Assembly (NCBI GenBank): GCA_963854835.1
Contig: OY978525.1
Coordinates: forward strand, 74,873,628 to 74,937,627
Reading direction: 5' to 3'
Origin: Megamerina dolium
Lineage: Eukaryota > Arthropoda > Insecta > Diptera > Megamerinidae
DNA length: 64,000 nucleotides
Positions 30,621-41,108 of this stretch are shown piece by piece. Each line of letters opens with the position of its first letter. The stretch's first letter is position 1. The notes beneath the pieces are model-generated. The model made no database searches. It worked only from the letters and a program-made list of their open reading frames with translations, and was not told the origin of the DNA. The translations under genes and the position numbers were made by a program.

Positions 30621-31205
30621 CAAATGTAAATTATTATGTAAATTCGTTCAGTCATGTTTTCGTCAAAATGTTTTTCGTATTATGTAATAATACAGGAAAA
30701 AAAGTGTAAGAAAACCTAACTGTCTACGCCAGAACGCCAAGGTCGCCAAGGTCGCCACTGTCCATTTAGTAATTGCATCAATTAACTTTAAATAATAATT
30801 TTTATTGGGTTCACAACCCGTAGTATATTTAATATGTTATTTTTCGCTATTTGCCGCTTTTTCTCTCTCTCTCTCTCTCTCTAGTTCACTTATTCCTGAG
30901 TTCACCTAATCTTTCTTTTTTTTTTTTTTGTTTTCCTTATTATGTTTGTTTATTTCAGTTCATAATTTCACGCTATTTTTAACTATTTAATTTATTTAAC
31001 TATCCAATTTAACTAATATTTAATTCATTTTTAATTTAACTTCACAAGAGAAAAAGAAAACGGATTAAAATTGCGCACTGTCTTCTTTTTTGGGAGAGAT
31101 ACAAAATTAGAATAGAAAAAAATGAAAACAATGAAAAAAAAGAATCGGTGATGACAAATCTTCCAATCATAACTAATAATAGAAATTATATTTTTATGTA
31201 CATAT
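30621..31205. other. Spacer with a (CT)n run
   Basis: AT-rich; a CT microsatellite lies at about 30862-30882 and a T run near 30917. No gene seen. It ends in ATAT, the target quartet of the solo LTR. Confidence 0.5.
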
Positions 31206-31608
31206 TGTTACGTTTTTTATTCTGTGAGCGTTTAATTCTATTTGAATTACCTTGTTCGATCACTGGATTCTGTTAATAATAACTGCAACACTTATTTTAT
31301 ACAACTATATACAGCAACAATTTATTTAATAAACACTATTTACAATCAACTCTGTTTATAATCAACTATTTACAATAACACTTTAATGAACTAGCAACTT
31401 TTGCCTCTGTATAGATGCTTCTCAACACTGGCTCTATTTACACTCTGTTGGCAACACCCCAGCATCTTCCTTTATCGAGATCCTTCTCTTTCTTTCTCGT
31501 TGGCTTGTTCTGGTTATCGCTTATTTCTTTTTGTTGACATTCGTTTCGATGCTGCCAATAGTGTCAGTCACAATAGTGATGAGTAACCAACTATCCATAC
31601 TCGTTGCA
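31206..31608 (-). repeat. Solo LTR of the SAP-gypsy family
   Basis: 403 bp, same ends as the family LTR except GTTGCA for GTTACA at the right edge. About 35 bp around the TGTTTGCGCA region are deleted. ATAT lies on both sides (31202-31205, 31609-31612). It directly precedes the left LTR of copy D. Confidence 0.85.
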
Positions 31609-31612
31609 ATAT

Positions 31613-32049
31613 TGTTACGTTTTTATTCTGTAAGCGTTTAATTCTATTTGAATTACCTTGTTCGATCACTGGATTCTGTTAATAATAACTGCAACACTTA
31701 TTTTATACAACTATATACAGCAACAATTTATTTAATAAACACTATTTACAATCAACTCTGTTTATAATCAACTATTTACAATAACACTTTAATGTACTAG
31801 CAACTTTTGCCTCTGTATAGATGTTTGCGCAGACACGTTCGGAATTCGATTAGATTTTCCTCTTCAACACTGGCTCTATTTATAGTCTGTTGGCAACACC
31901 CCAGAATCTTCCTTTATCGAGATTCTTCTCTTCCTTTCTCGTTGGCTTGTTCTGGTTATCGCTATTTATTTTTGTTGACATTCGTTTCGATGCTGCCAAT
32001 AGTGTCAGTCACAATAGTGATGAGTAATCAACTATCGATACTCGTTACA
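31613..32049 (-). repeat. 3' LTR of SAP-gypsy copy D
   Basis: 437 bp and intact. The polypurine tract on the minus strand (AAGAGGAGGGCAG) lies at 32050-32062. It is similar enough to the copy C LTR to suggest close descent. Confidence 0.9.
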
Positions 32050-32087
32050 CTGCCCTCCTCTTAACCTTGTTCGTCCCGAACAAGTTT

Positions 32088-32811
32088 TTATACTTCCCCT
32101 GGATATGGCGCAAGTCGCTCTAAATGCACTACTTTAAACTTTGCTCTTTTATTCCAGGCACGTTGAATACGATACACTACGTCATTTGTCTTTGCTATAA
32201 TCTCATATGGTCCTTCCCAATGAGTCTGTAGTTTAGGGGACAGGCCTTTCTTTCGTTGTGGATTATGAAGCATTACAAGCTCTCCTTCATAGAACCCTTT
32301 TAAATTTGCTTTCAAGTCATACCTGGCCTTCATCTTATCGCTTATCATCTGCGACCGCTCTCTGATGAACTGATGTACTTCATTCAACTGTTCCCGCTTT
32401 TCGCTAGTATAATTTCCTTCGGTTGATCTCGTTGGTGTTACAACTCCAAATTTTAAATCAGCTGGCAGTCTTAACTCGTTTCCAAAAATTGCCATTGCCG
32501 GTGTAGTAGCCGTCGTATCATGTTGTGCGCATCTATATGCCATGAGGAACATTGGTATATGTACATCCCAGTCTCTTTGGTATTTATCTACGACTTTTCT
32601 CAAATATTCCTCCTAGGTGCGGTTAAATCGTTCTACCATGCCATCAGATTGTGGATGCAAAGGTGTTGTACGAGTTTTGTATATACCCAGCATACGGCAA
32701 ATCTCTTGGAATACAACTGATTCGAAATTTCGACCTTGGTCCGAGTGTAACTCCATCGGTACACCAAAACGAATAACCCATTGGTTGACGAATACATCCG
32801 CAACTGTACTA
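32088..32811 (-). pseudogene. pol: Integrase second half, copy D
   Basis: Continuation of the integrase on the far side of RTE1: FGVPMELHSDQGRNF (second Asp), HPQSDGMVERFNRT (catalytic Glu), then an in-frame TAG at about 32614. From 32603 the C-terminal 171 residues are open, including HDTTATTPAMAIFGNELRLP and the GPY-like LQTHWEGPYEII. Before RTE1 arrived the integrase had one stop. Confidence 0.88.
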
Positions 32812-35800
32812 CTTACTTACTTACTTACTTATGTGGCCATAACAACCGAATATCGATTTAGGCCGAAAATAACATGCTTCGCCAGCCATCTCTGTTCTTC
32901 ACTAGCTGGCGCCAGTTAGAAATTCCAAGCGTCGTCAGGTTCTCCAGTACTTGGTCTTTCCACCTGAGGTTTGGTCTTCCTCTTCTGCGTCGTCCTCCAG
33001 CGGGTTCCGAATATAACACCTTCTTAGCTGGAGCGTGTTCTTCCATTCGCTCGACATGACCTAGCCAGCGCAGCCGCTGGATTTTGATGCGCTTTACTAT
33101 GTCAATATCGGCATATAGCTCGTACAGCTCATGGTTGTACCTTATTCGGTACTCGCCACCAACGCAAATAGGTCCAAAGATCCTGCGTAGGACCTTTCTC
33201 TCGAAAACTCCAAGCATTCGCTCATCCGAGATGGAAATTGTCCAGGCTTCAGCGCCATATGTTAGGACAGGCATGATGAGAGACTTGTAGAGTGTAGTTT
33301 TCGTTCTTCGAGAGAGGGCTCGACTTCTCAATTGCTTAATCAGCCCAAAGTAACACCTGTTAGCAAGAGTTATCCTACGCATGATCTCCAAGCTGACGTC
33401 ATTACTGCTGTGAATGCTGGTTCCAAGATAGACAAAGTCCCTTACTACTTCAAAAGCGTAGTTGTCAACAGTGACGTGCTGTCCAAGACGCCGGGACTCT
33501 TTGTTTGTTGACACTAGATACTTCGTCTTGCCCTCGTTCACCGTGAGACCCATCCGACGCGACTCTCTTTCCAACTCTGAGAATGCTGCACTGACTGCTC
33601 GCGTGTTCATCGTCGGCATACGCTAACAGCATGACACTTTTGATGAAGATAGTGCCATTATGTCGTAGATCAGCAGCTCGTATTATTTTCTCCATAATCA
33701 GATTGAAGAAGTCGCACGATAACGAATCACCTTGTCTGAAACCCCGTTCGGTATTAAACGGTGCGGAGAGGTCCTTCCCAATTTTCACTGCACAACGAGA
33801 GTTATGCAGTGTCATTCTACAAAGTCGAATGAGCTTTGCAGGAATACCGAACTCAGACATTGTTGCGTAGAGGTAATCCCTTACCGGACTGTCGAAAGCG
33901 GCTTTATAATCAACAAATAGGTGGTGTGTGTCGATCTGTTTTTCTTGGGTCTTCTCCAGGATTTGGCGCAGTGTGAAAATCTGGTCGATGGTGGATTTAC
34001 CAGGTCTGAAGCCACACTGATAAGGTCCAATCAGGTTGCTGAGCATAGGCTTCAACCTTTCACACAGTACGCTCGATAGAACCTTGTACGCGATGCTCAG
34101 GAGACTTATTCCACGGTAGTTGGCGCAAATTGTGGGGTCTCCTTTTTTATGTACAGGACAGAGAACACTGAGCCTCCAATCATCAGGCATGCTTTCATCC
34201 GACCATATTCTGCTTATGAGCTGGTGCATGCGGGTGAGCAGCTCATCGCCTCCGGTCTTAAACAACTCGGCAGGCAGGCCATCAGCACCTGCAGTTTTGT
34301 TGTTCATCAGCCTTAAAATGGCCGTTTCAACCTCGTCATAGTCGGGTGGTGGAACATCAACACCATCATCTGTAATTGGGGTTATCGGGCAATCTCCTCC
34401 ACTGGCGGAATTGTTCGTAGCATCACCATTCAGTAACGTGGAGAAGTGTTCCCTCCATAGGCTCAGTACACTCTGGACATCTGTAACCAGATTCCCATTT
34501 CCATCACGACAAGAAGAGGCTCCGGGATATAAACCTCCACTTAGACGCTTGATCTTTTCGAAGAATTTTCGAGTCTCATTCTTGTCGGTACACATCTCTA
34601 TCTCCTCACACTCACGTCTTTCCAACTCCCTCTTCTTGCGCCTGAAAAGACGTCTCTCTGCACTCCTTTTCTCTCTATACCGCTCCTTAACAGCTCGCGT
34701 TGCGCCTGCACGCAGGGTTCTTCTGTAGGCGGCGTCTTTCTCTGCGGTAGCGTCGCGACACTCCTGATCATACCACTCATTCCTCAGAGGCCGGTAGTAA
34801 CCGATTACCTCCTCGGCAGCAGTAGTCATGGAGTGGGATATATGTGTCCAACGTGCGCATGTATCATCAAGTTGGGGAGTGTTCTGCATAAGCAGAACCG
34901 ATAGTCGAGTGGAAAATGCATCTGCTGTCTCTGGTGATCGCAGCTTACTGACGTCGAGCTTTCTCTGTGTGGGACTTCTCTTGTTATTTGCGACACATAA
35001 GCGTGTGCGCACCTTAGCTGCAACAAGGTAGTGATCCGAGTCGATGTTGGCACCACGGATCGATTTCACGTCCATCACACTGGAAGCATGCCTTCCGTCA
35101 ATCACCACATGATCAATTTGGTTTCTTGTACGATGATCTGGAGACAGCCATGTCGCTTTGTGGATGTCGAGATGCTGGAATCTGGTACCACCAATTACCA
35201 TGTTTCGTGCTGCGGCGAAGTCGATCAGCCTCATTCCGTTATCGGAGGTGTTCTGGTGGAGGCTGAATTTTCCGACAGTTGGACCAAAGGTACCTTCCTT
35301 GCCCACCCTGGCATTAAAGTCGCCAAGCACGAATTTGATATCGTGGCGGGGGCAGCGGTCATAAGCTTCTTCGAGGCGCTGAAAGAAGCTCTCCTTGGTC
35401 ACATTGTCCTTCTCATCCGTCGGAGCGTGGGCACATATAAGGCTGATGTTGAAAAATTTTGCCTTGATGCGGATTATGGCCAGCCGTTCGTTCACAGGCG
35501 TGAACTGTGAGACTAGATGTCGTAGTCTCTTGCTGACCAAAAATCCACATCCTAATTCGTGCCTTTCAGCATGGCAACTGTAGTAGATGTCACAGGACGC
35601 TCTTTTGGAGCAGCCCTGTCCTGTCCATCGCATTTCCTGGAGAGCGGTGATGTCAGCTCTGTATTTTTCGAGGACATCAACCAGCTGGATAGAGGCACCC
35701 TCCCTATAAAGGGACCGTAAATCATTGTCCTTTTTTCGTTTGCGGGGGTCATCAACAAAAGCGGTAGTCCTTATCCGAGGCATTTTAGTTTTTTTCATTG

Positions 35801-36146
35801 GGGGAGTTTTTTATGTGGCGGGTCCCAAACCCAACGCACAACCTCTAACCGAGGAGATTTTCGCCACTCACTTCAGCCGCCTCCCAGCGGGTGCCAGGAA
35901 GACGTTGCCCGGTGGTCGCCACATGGAGGGCCCCCATTAATAATAATGAAAGCGCCGTCACATAGTAAGCAGAGCAAGCTATATGACTACCCCTCATTAA
36001 CAAATAAAGGTATCATCACATAGCGCTCAGATCAAACTACATGACAGCCAGTGAGTTGACTTGCGATGAGTTCAACAAGGATTGCGCTAGCCCCACCCAG
36101 TTGAGGCAGTTAGACACGTTACCTTGCGAAAACACCACCAGACCAC
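32812..36146 (-). mobile_element. RTE1 copy 2, full length, inserted in copy D integrase
   Basis: 3335 bp from a 5' end beginning GTGGTCTGGTGGTGTTTTCG (36146) to a (CTTA)n tail at 32812. A perfect 11-bp duplication CAACTGTACTA flanks it (32801-32811, 36147-36157). It has a 5' UTR of about 350 bp, an APE-type endonuclease, RT, and a C-terminal domain, with one frameshift. Copy 3 shares the same 5' end, supporting full length. Confidence 0.92.
32858..35798 (-). pseudogene. RTE1 endonuclease-reverse transcriptase, copy 2
   Basis: The frame 35798-33465 (777 codons) starts MKKTKMPRIRTTAFVDD. Endonuclease motifs are ITALQEMRW (Glu), FVLGDFNARVG and ANIDSDHYLV (catalytic Asp-His). About 10 residues near its start (the ICTWNV block seen in copy 3) are missing. 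RT motifs are FVDYKAAFDS (A), RGFRQGDSLSCDFF (B) and LAYADD (C). A 17-bp deletion directly after YADD shifts the frame, and the C-terminal 250 residues continue in 33619-32858 to the natural stop (DGWRSMLFSA). It is otherwise intact, so this is a recent copy. Confidence 0.92.
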
Positions 36147-36157
36147 CAACTGTACTA

Positions 36158-38274
36158 GCTTCCTGATTTGGAATGGGGTATACTTCAGGCCATTTACTGA
36201 AGTAATCTATAACCACCAGAACATACTTGTTTCCTGCGTTGCTTATTGGAAATGGCCCAGCTATGTCCATAGCAATTCGCTCAAATGGAGCACCCACGGT
36301 GTATTGGTGCATCTTACCACGACTTTTCTTAGTGGGACCTTTGGCCATTGCACATTGCTTACACTTCCGAATCCAATCAGCGACATGGTCATGACATCCA
36401 ACCCAATAAAATCGTTTCTTTATTTTCTCGACGGTTTTGGTGATTCCCAAATGCCCTCCACTGGAGGCATTGTGATACTCAGCTATCACTTCATTTATTC
36501 TCGCCTTGGGTACCACTAGAAGATCATTAGTGATTTTTCCATTTTCACTTTCCCATGTTCGGAATAAACATCCGTCTCGTAAGTGCAGGCTTTGCCACTG
36601 CGCCCAGTATGCCTTCGTTATTGGACTCTCATTAGCCATTTCTTGCCAATCTGGACGTATGCCCTGCTCCTTATATTCCATAATCTTTGCGAGATCTGGG
36701 TCGTTCCGCTGATCTTCTTGAACTCGTTCGGTTTTCCATGACTCTTCCGACAATACATTCGTAAAACGTAGGTTAACAATGTGATTCTGGTTTCTTTCCC
36801 GAGAACAATGTTTACTATCTACGGTGCAAGTACGACGATATGGAGTATAAGCTTTACTACGATGAATGACATCACGATCGTCCTTTCGTTGTCCTGGTGA
36901 ATTCGATCTTTGTTGCTTGTGTCGTAGACGACAATTCCGCGCCTTGTGCCCTCTTCGATGGCGTATGAAGCACTTACCGGCAAATTTATTTTTGCGTTGA
37001 TTCCTTGTTCTACCTTTAGGCTTCATATTCGATTGATTGCAATCACGCGCTATATGCCCTCGTTTGTCGCAAATGAAGCACTTACCATTAAATTTGTTTT
37101 CACGTCGACCTGTTGTTACTTCAGGCCGAACTACTGATTTTACTGCCTGACGCACTGCTTCAACCAGATGTGATGTTTTCCCCTCTAGTTTGCGTACTCC
37201 TGGCACTGGTCGACACACTAAGCTGGCGGCTTCATACGTCAAAGCACTACTGACTGTTTCGGCATATGTATTCCTGGGTGACATGATTAGGGCACGCTTT
37301 GTCTCTCCATCACGTATACCATCTATGAACGCCTCTATTTTTATTTTTTCGACGAACTCTTCCGAATTAATGAATTCCTGAAGACTCTCATTACTCCGTT
37401 GCACTCGCGATCTCAATTCCACTCGATGTAATTGACTCTTGTATTCATTTCCATACTTTCGCTGGAGTGTGTCCATCAGTGACTGATAGCTACCACGATC
37501 TTTTTCTGGAACCATCTGTAACACCTCGGAAGCATTACCTTTTAATGCGACTATTAAAGTAGCAGTCTTGTCGCTATCATCCCATTGATTCTTCGAAGCG
37601 GTTGTCTCGAATTGAAGCTTGAAGATATTGAATGGCGTGCTTCCGTCAAATGTTGGTGGCTTTAGTTTGATTGTGTTTGAATCTCGAATCACTGATGTGG
37701 CTGGTCCATTTATTTTTAGTTGATTGATTTCGTGCTGTAATTTCTCGAACTTATCTTCCAAGTCATCTACATGTTCCTTTAAATCCGTGACCTTTTCATT
37801 AATGGTTCCGGAAATTTCCTGAAATCTAAGTTCAATTCCTTTTTGTAGATTTTCGATGACGTGTTCTTGGCGAGCCGAATTTTCTTGAAATTCCATACGC
37901 AAATCACTAATAACGCCCTCTTGGCGAGACGAACCTTCTTGAATTTCCATTCGCAATTCAGCCGAATGTTCTTGAAGCTTGGAGTCAATGCGAGACGCAT
38001 TTTCTTGTAGCTGTTGTTGCTGCTGTTGCATCATGGTTTTCATGAATTCCATGAGTTGACCACTCAAATCTATTTTGCTCTCTTCCTCAGCGTGCACAAC
38101 TGCTTGTATATCGGCTTCTTCGAAGAACTCATGTTCTTCTACATTAATTCCCGTAGCCTCCATAGCTTGCCTCAGCCTCACCAGCAGTTCCGCCTTTGCA
38201 CCTGATGACGATAGATTCATCTCTACCAACAGCTTTTTAAGCTGGTCCACTTTTAGTTGATCAATTTTCACCAT
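36158..38274 (-). CDS. In-frame Gag-integrase fusion of SAP-gypsy copy D
   Basis: The open frame starts at 38274 and runs 745 codons to 36037, the last about 40 from the inserted RTE1. Residues about 1-40 are SAP-like (KVDQLKKLLVEMNLSSSGAK), followed by a Gln run, a coiled coil, and a capsid region (PPTFDGSTPFNIFKLQF) with a small deletion. Two knuckles follow: CFICDKRGHIARDC intact, and a second with the second Cys changed to Arg (CFIRHRRGHKARNC). After AYTPYRRTC the frame enters integrase, with HNASSGGHLG...CKQC (HHCC) and FERIAMDIAGPF (first core Asp), then stops at the RTE1. The fusion arose by deletion of protease to RNase H without loss of frame. Whether it is expressed is unknown. Confidence 0.8.
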
Positions 38275-38406
38275 CTTTACAGAATCCCACTTCTGACACC
38301 AATTGTTACGTTTTTATTCTGTAAGCGTTTAATTCTATTTGAATTACCTTGTTCGATCACTGGATTCTGTTAATAATAACTGCAACACTTATTTTGTACA
38401 ACTATA

Positions 38407-39540
38407 CACACACCACCTATTTGTTGATTATAAAGCCGCTTTCGACAGTCCGGTAAGGGATTACCTCTACGCAACAATGTCTGAGTTCGGTATTCCTGCA
38501 AAGCTCATTCGACTTTGTAGAATGACACTGCATAACTCCCGTTGTGCAGTGAAAATTGGGAAGGACCTCTCCGCACCGTTTAATACCGAACGGGGTTTCA
38601 GACAAGGTGATTCGTTATCGTGCGACTTCTTCAATCTTATTATGGAGAAAATAATACGAGCTGCTGATCTACGACATAATGGCACTATCTTCAACAAGAG
38701 TGTCATGCTGTTAGCGTATGCCGACGATATTGACATAATCGGCATGAACACGCGAGCAGTCAGTGCAGCATTCTCAGAGTTGGAAAGAGAGTCGCGTCGG
38801 ATGGGTCTCACGGTGAACGAGGGCAAGACGAAGTATCTAGTGTCAACAAACAAAGAGTCCCGGCGTCTTGGACACCACGTCACTGTTGACAACTACGCTT
38901 TTGAAGTAGTAAGGGACTTTGTCTATCTTGGAACCAGCATTAACAGCAGTAATGACGTCAGCTTGGAGATCATGCGTAGGATAACTCTTGCTAACAGGTG
39001 TTACTTTGGGCTGAGTAAGCAATTGAGAAGTCGAGCCCTCTCTCGAAGAACGAAAACTACACTCTACAAGTCTCTCATCATGCCTGTCCTAACATATGGC
39101 GCTGAAGCCTGGACAATTTCCACCTCGGATGAGCGAATACTTGGAGTTTTCGAGAGAAAAGTCCTACGCAAGATCTTTGGACCTATTTGCGTTGGTGGCG
39201 AGTACCGAATAAGGTACAACCATGAGCTGTACGAGCTGTATGCCGATATTGACATAGTAAAGCGCATCAAAATCCAGCGGCTGCGCTGGCTAGGTCATGT
39301 CGAGCGAATGGAAGAACACGCTCCAGCTAAGAAGGTGTTATATTCGGAACCCGCTGGAGGACGACGCAAAAGAGGAAGACCAAACCTCCGGTGGAAAGAC
39401 CAAGTACTGGAGAACCTGACGGCGCTTGGAATTTCTAACTGGTGCCAGCTAGCGAAGAACAGAGATGGCTGGCGAAGCATGTTATTTTCGGCCTAAATCG
39501 ATATTCGGTTGTTATGGCCACATAAGTAAGTAAGTAAGTA
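38407..39540 (+). mobile_element. RTE1 copy 4, 5'-truncated, in copy D LTR
   Basis: It begins within the RT (CACACACCACCTATTTGTTG) and ends with the CATAAGTAAGTAAGTAAG tail. It is opposite in orientation to copy 2. Only TA is duplicated at the junction, so the ends cannot be fixed better than a few bases. Confidence 0.88.
38412..39496 (+). CDS. RTE1 RT C-terminal two thirds, open frame, copy 4
   Basis: About 361 codons of RTE1 are open from HHLFVDYKAAFDS (motif A) through RGFRQGDSLSCDFF, LAYADDIDIIG and the C-terminal LRWLGHVERMEEHAPAKKV to DGWRSMLFSA. The longer open frame from 38339 includes 24 LTR-derived codons by chance. No endonuclease is present. This copy gives the uninterrupted family sequence around YADD that copy 2 lacks. 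Confidence 0.85.
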
Positions 39541-39881
39541 TATACAGCAACAATTTATTTAATAAACTCTATTTACAATCAACTCTGTTTATAATCAACT
39601 ATTTACAATAACACTTTAATGTACTAGCAACTTTTGCCTCTGTATAGATGTTTGCGCAGACACGTTCGGAATTCGATTAGATTTTCCTCTTCAACACTGG
39701 CTCTATTTATACTCTGTTGGCAACACCCCAGAATCTTCCTTTATCGAGATTCTTCTCTTCCTTTCTCGTTGGCTTGTTCTGGTTATCGCTCATTTCTTTT
39801 TGTTGACATTCGTTTCGATGCTGCCAATAGTGTCAGTCACAATAGTGATGAGTAATCAACTATCGATACTCGTTACAATAT

Positions 39882-40142
39882 ATTAAACTATGTATGTATA
39901 TTTTCAGTATTTTACCCTACACGTTCAATATCATTATTGTGATCAAAATATTGCGATCCATATTATTTTTCTGATTTGGATGCTGATAAGCAATAATATG
40001 TCAATCTACAAAGATTTAAATTTAGAGATATTGATGTATTCTGATAATATTCTGATGATATTTTCATATTAATAAATATAAAAACTAACAATTACGATTT
40101 TTATCGAAAATTCTAAAAGTGAGAACATGTAAAGTAATGTAT
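39882..40142. other. Spacer between copy D and LOA1
   Basis: AT-rich; nothing recognised. Confidence 0.4.
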
Positions 40143-40262
40143 TAGGTAGGTAGGTAGGTAGGTAGGTAGAATGGCTGCGACCCTGGTCGCTCAAGTAGCA
40201 AACAAAAATGCCGTTTTGAGCCATAAATCTCGCTAAGACCTACTGGGTATTGAAGAGATATG

Positions 40263-41108
40263 TTACAACCAGCCGGAGTTGTTTATGAACTGAAGGATAT
40301 TGGAGATCCCTATTTTAGAAACCTGTCCAAGGTTATCAAAGAAAGGGCTACCTAAGGATGTTAATCGGTTTCTGGATAAGGCCGGGCATTTGCACAAGAA
40401 ATGCTTCTGCAGTGGTCGTTGTGCGGGATATCCATTTTCTCCGCATGTGTACCAATGGCCCAGTGGCCTGTGCATATTGCTATTAGTTTGTGTGTGACGG
40501 CCCTAGATCTACTCAGAAGGCTCCTTGTCCTCTTCTCGCTGTAGTCTGGCCAGGTGGCTTTTGAAATTGTGCAGGTCGTAGTGCTAGTCCATTTCCGCTG
40601 CGCTTTGTTTAGAGAGTATTTTTGAATAATCCCCTTGGCTTCAGCTAGAGGAACACCTACATCGGCAATGGGTGTTAGTTCATTGTCTGCAGATGACCCC
40701 CTACGAGCTAGCTAATCAGCATTCTCGTTGCCTGCGATTCCCTTGTGTCCTGGAACCCAGATAACTGATACTTCGAGGTGGGTAGATATTGAGGTTATTA
40801 TTTGTTTACACTCTCTGACCAGCTTTATAGCTGCCTGGCTATCGGAGAGAATTGTTGCCTTTCCAGTTATGTTCCTCTGTTGGAGCAATTCGCATGCTTG
40901 CAGAATTGCGTATACCTCCGCCTGGAACACACTGCAATAAGAAGGGAGTTTTACGGACTTCGATATTTCTAAGGACTCCGAATAGATTCCTGCTCCAACT
41001 CCAGAGTCCATTTTGGAACCATCAGTGAAAATGTGTGTATCCCTACCAGTCAGGATCCCACCTTTCTTCCACTCATTTCTACTAGGAAATACGGCCTTGA
41101 TGCCTCTC
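40263..41108 (-). pseudogene. LOA1 RNase H and C-terminal domain
   Basis: RNase H from about 41040: FTDGSKMDSGVGAGI (first Asp), VFQAEVYAIL (Glu), LSDSQAAIKL (Asp) and WVPGHKGIAGNENAD. TAG at about 40710 interrupts after NAD. The frame continues to the C-terminal region with a Cys-rich segment (LCKCPALSRNRL) and the final frame ends at 40263. It is one base out of frame with the preceding RT. Confidence 0.82.

Larger units (their letters stand above)
31613..39877 (-). mobile_element. SAP-gypsy copy D, with two nested RTE1 insertions
   Basis: The left LTR is 31613-32049 and the right LTR 38304-39877, the latter split by an RTE1 fragment. ATAT flanks the element on both sides (31609-31612 and 39878-39881), the target-site duplication. 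On the minus strand Gag runs directly into integrase; protease, RT and RNase H are deleted. The integrase gene is split by a full-length RTE1 (32812-36146). Without the RTE1 copies the element would be about 3.8 kb. Confidence 0.92.
38304..39877 (-). repeat. 5' LTR of SAP-gypsy copy D, split by RTE1
   Basis: LTR parts 38304-38406 and 39541-39877 join across ACTATA/TATACAGC. The PBS on the minus strand abuts it at about 38283-38302. The insertion occupies the transcribed region near AATAAA. Confidence 0.88.

Noticed and set aside
38339..38411. N-terminal 24 residues of the 385-codon frame at 38339-39496.
   Set aside because: They are LTR sequence read in frame by chance into the RTE1 fragment; not a gene fusion with a function.
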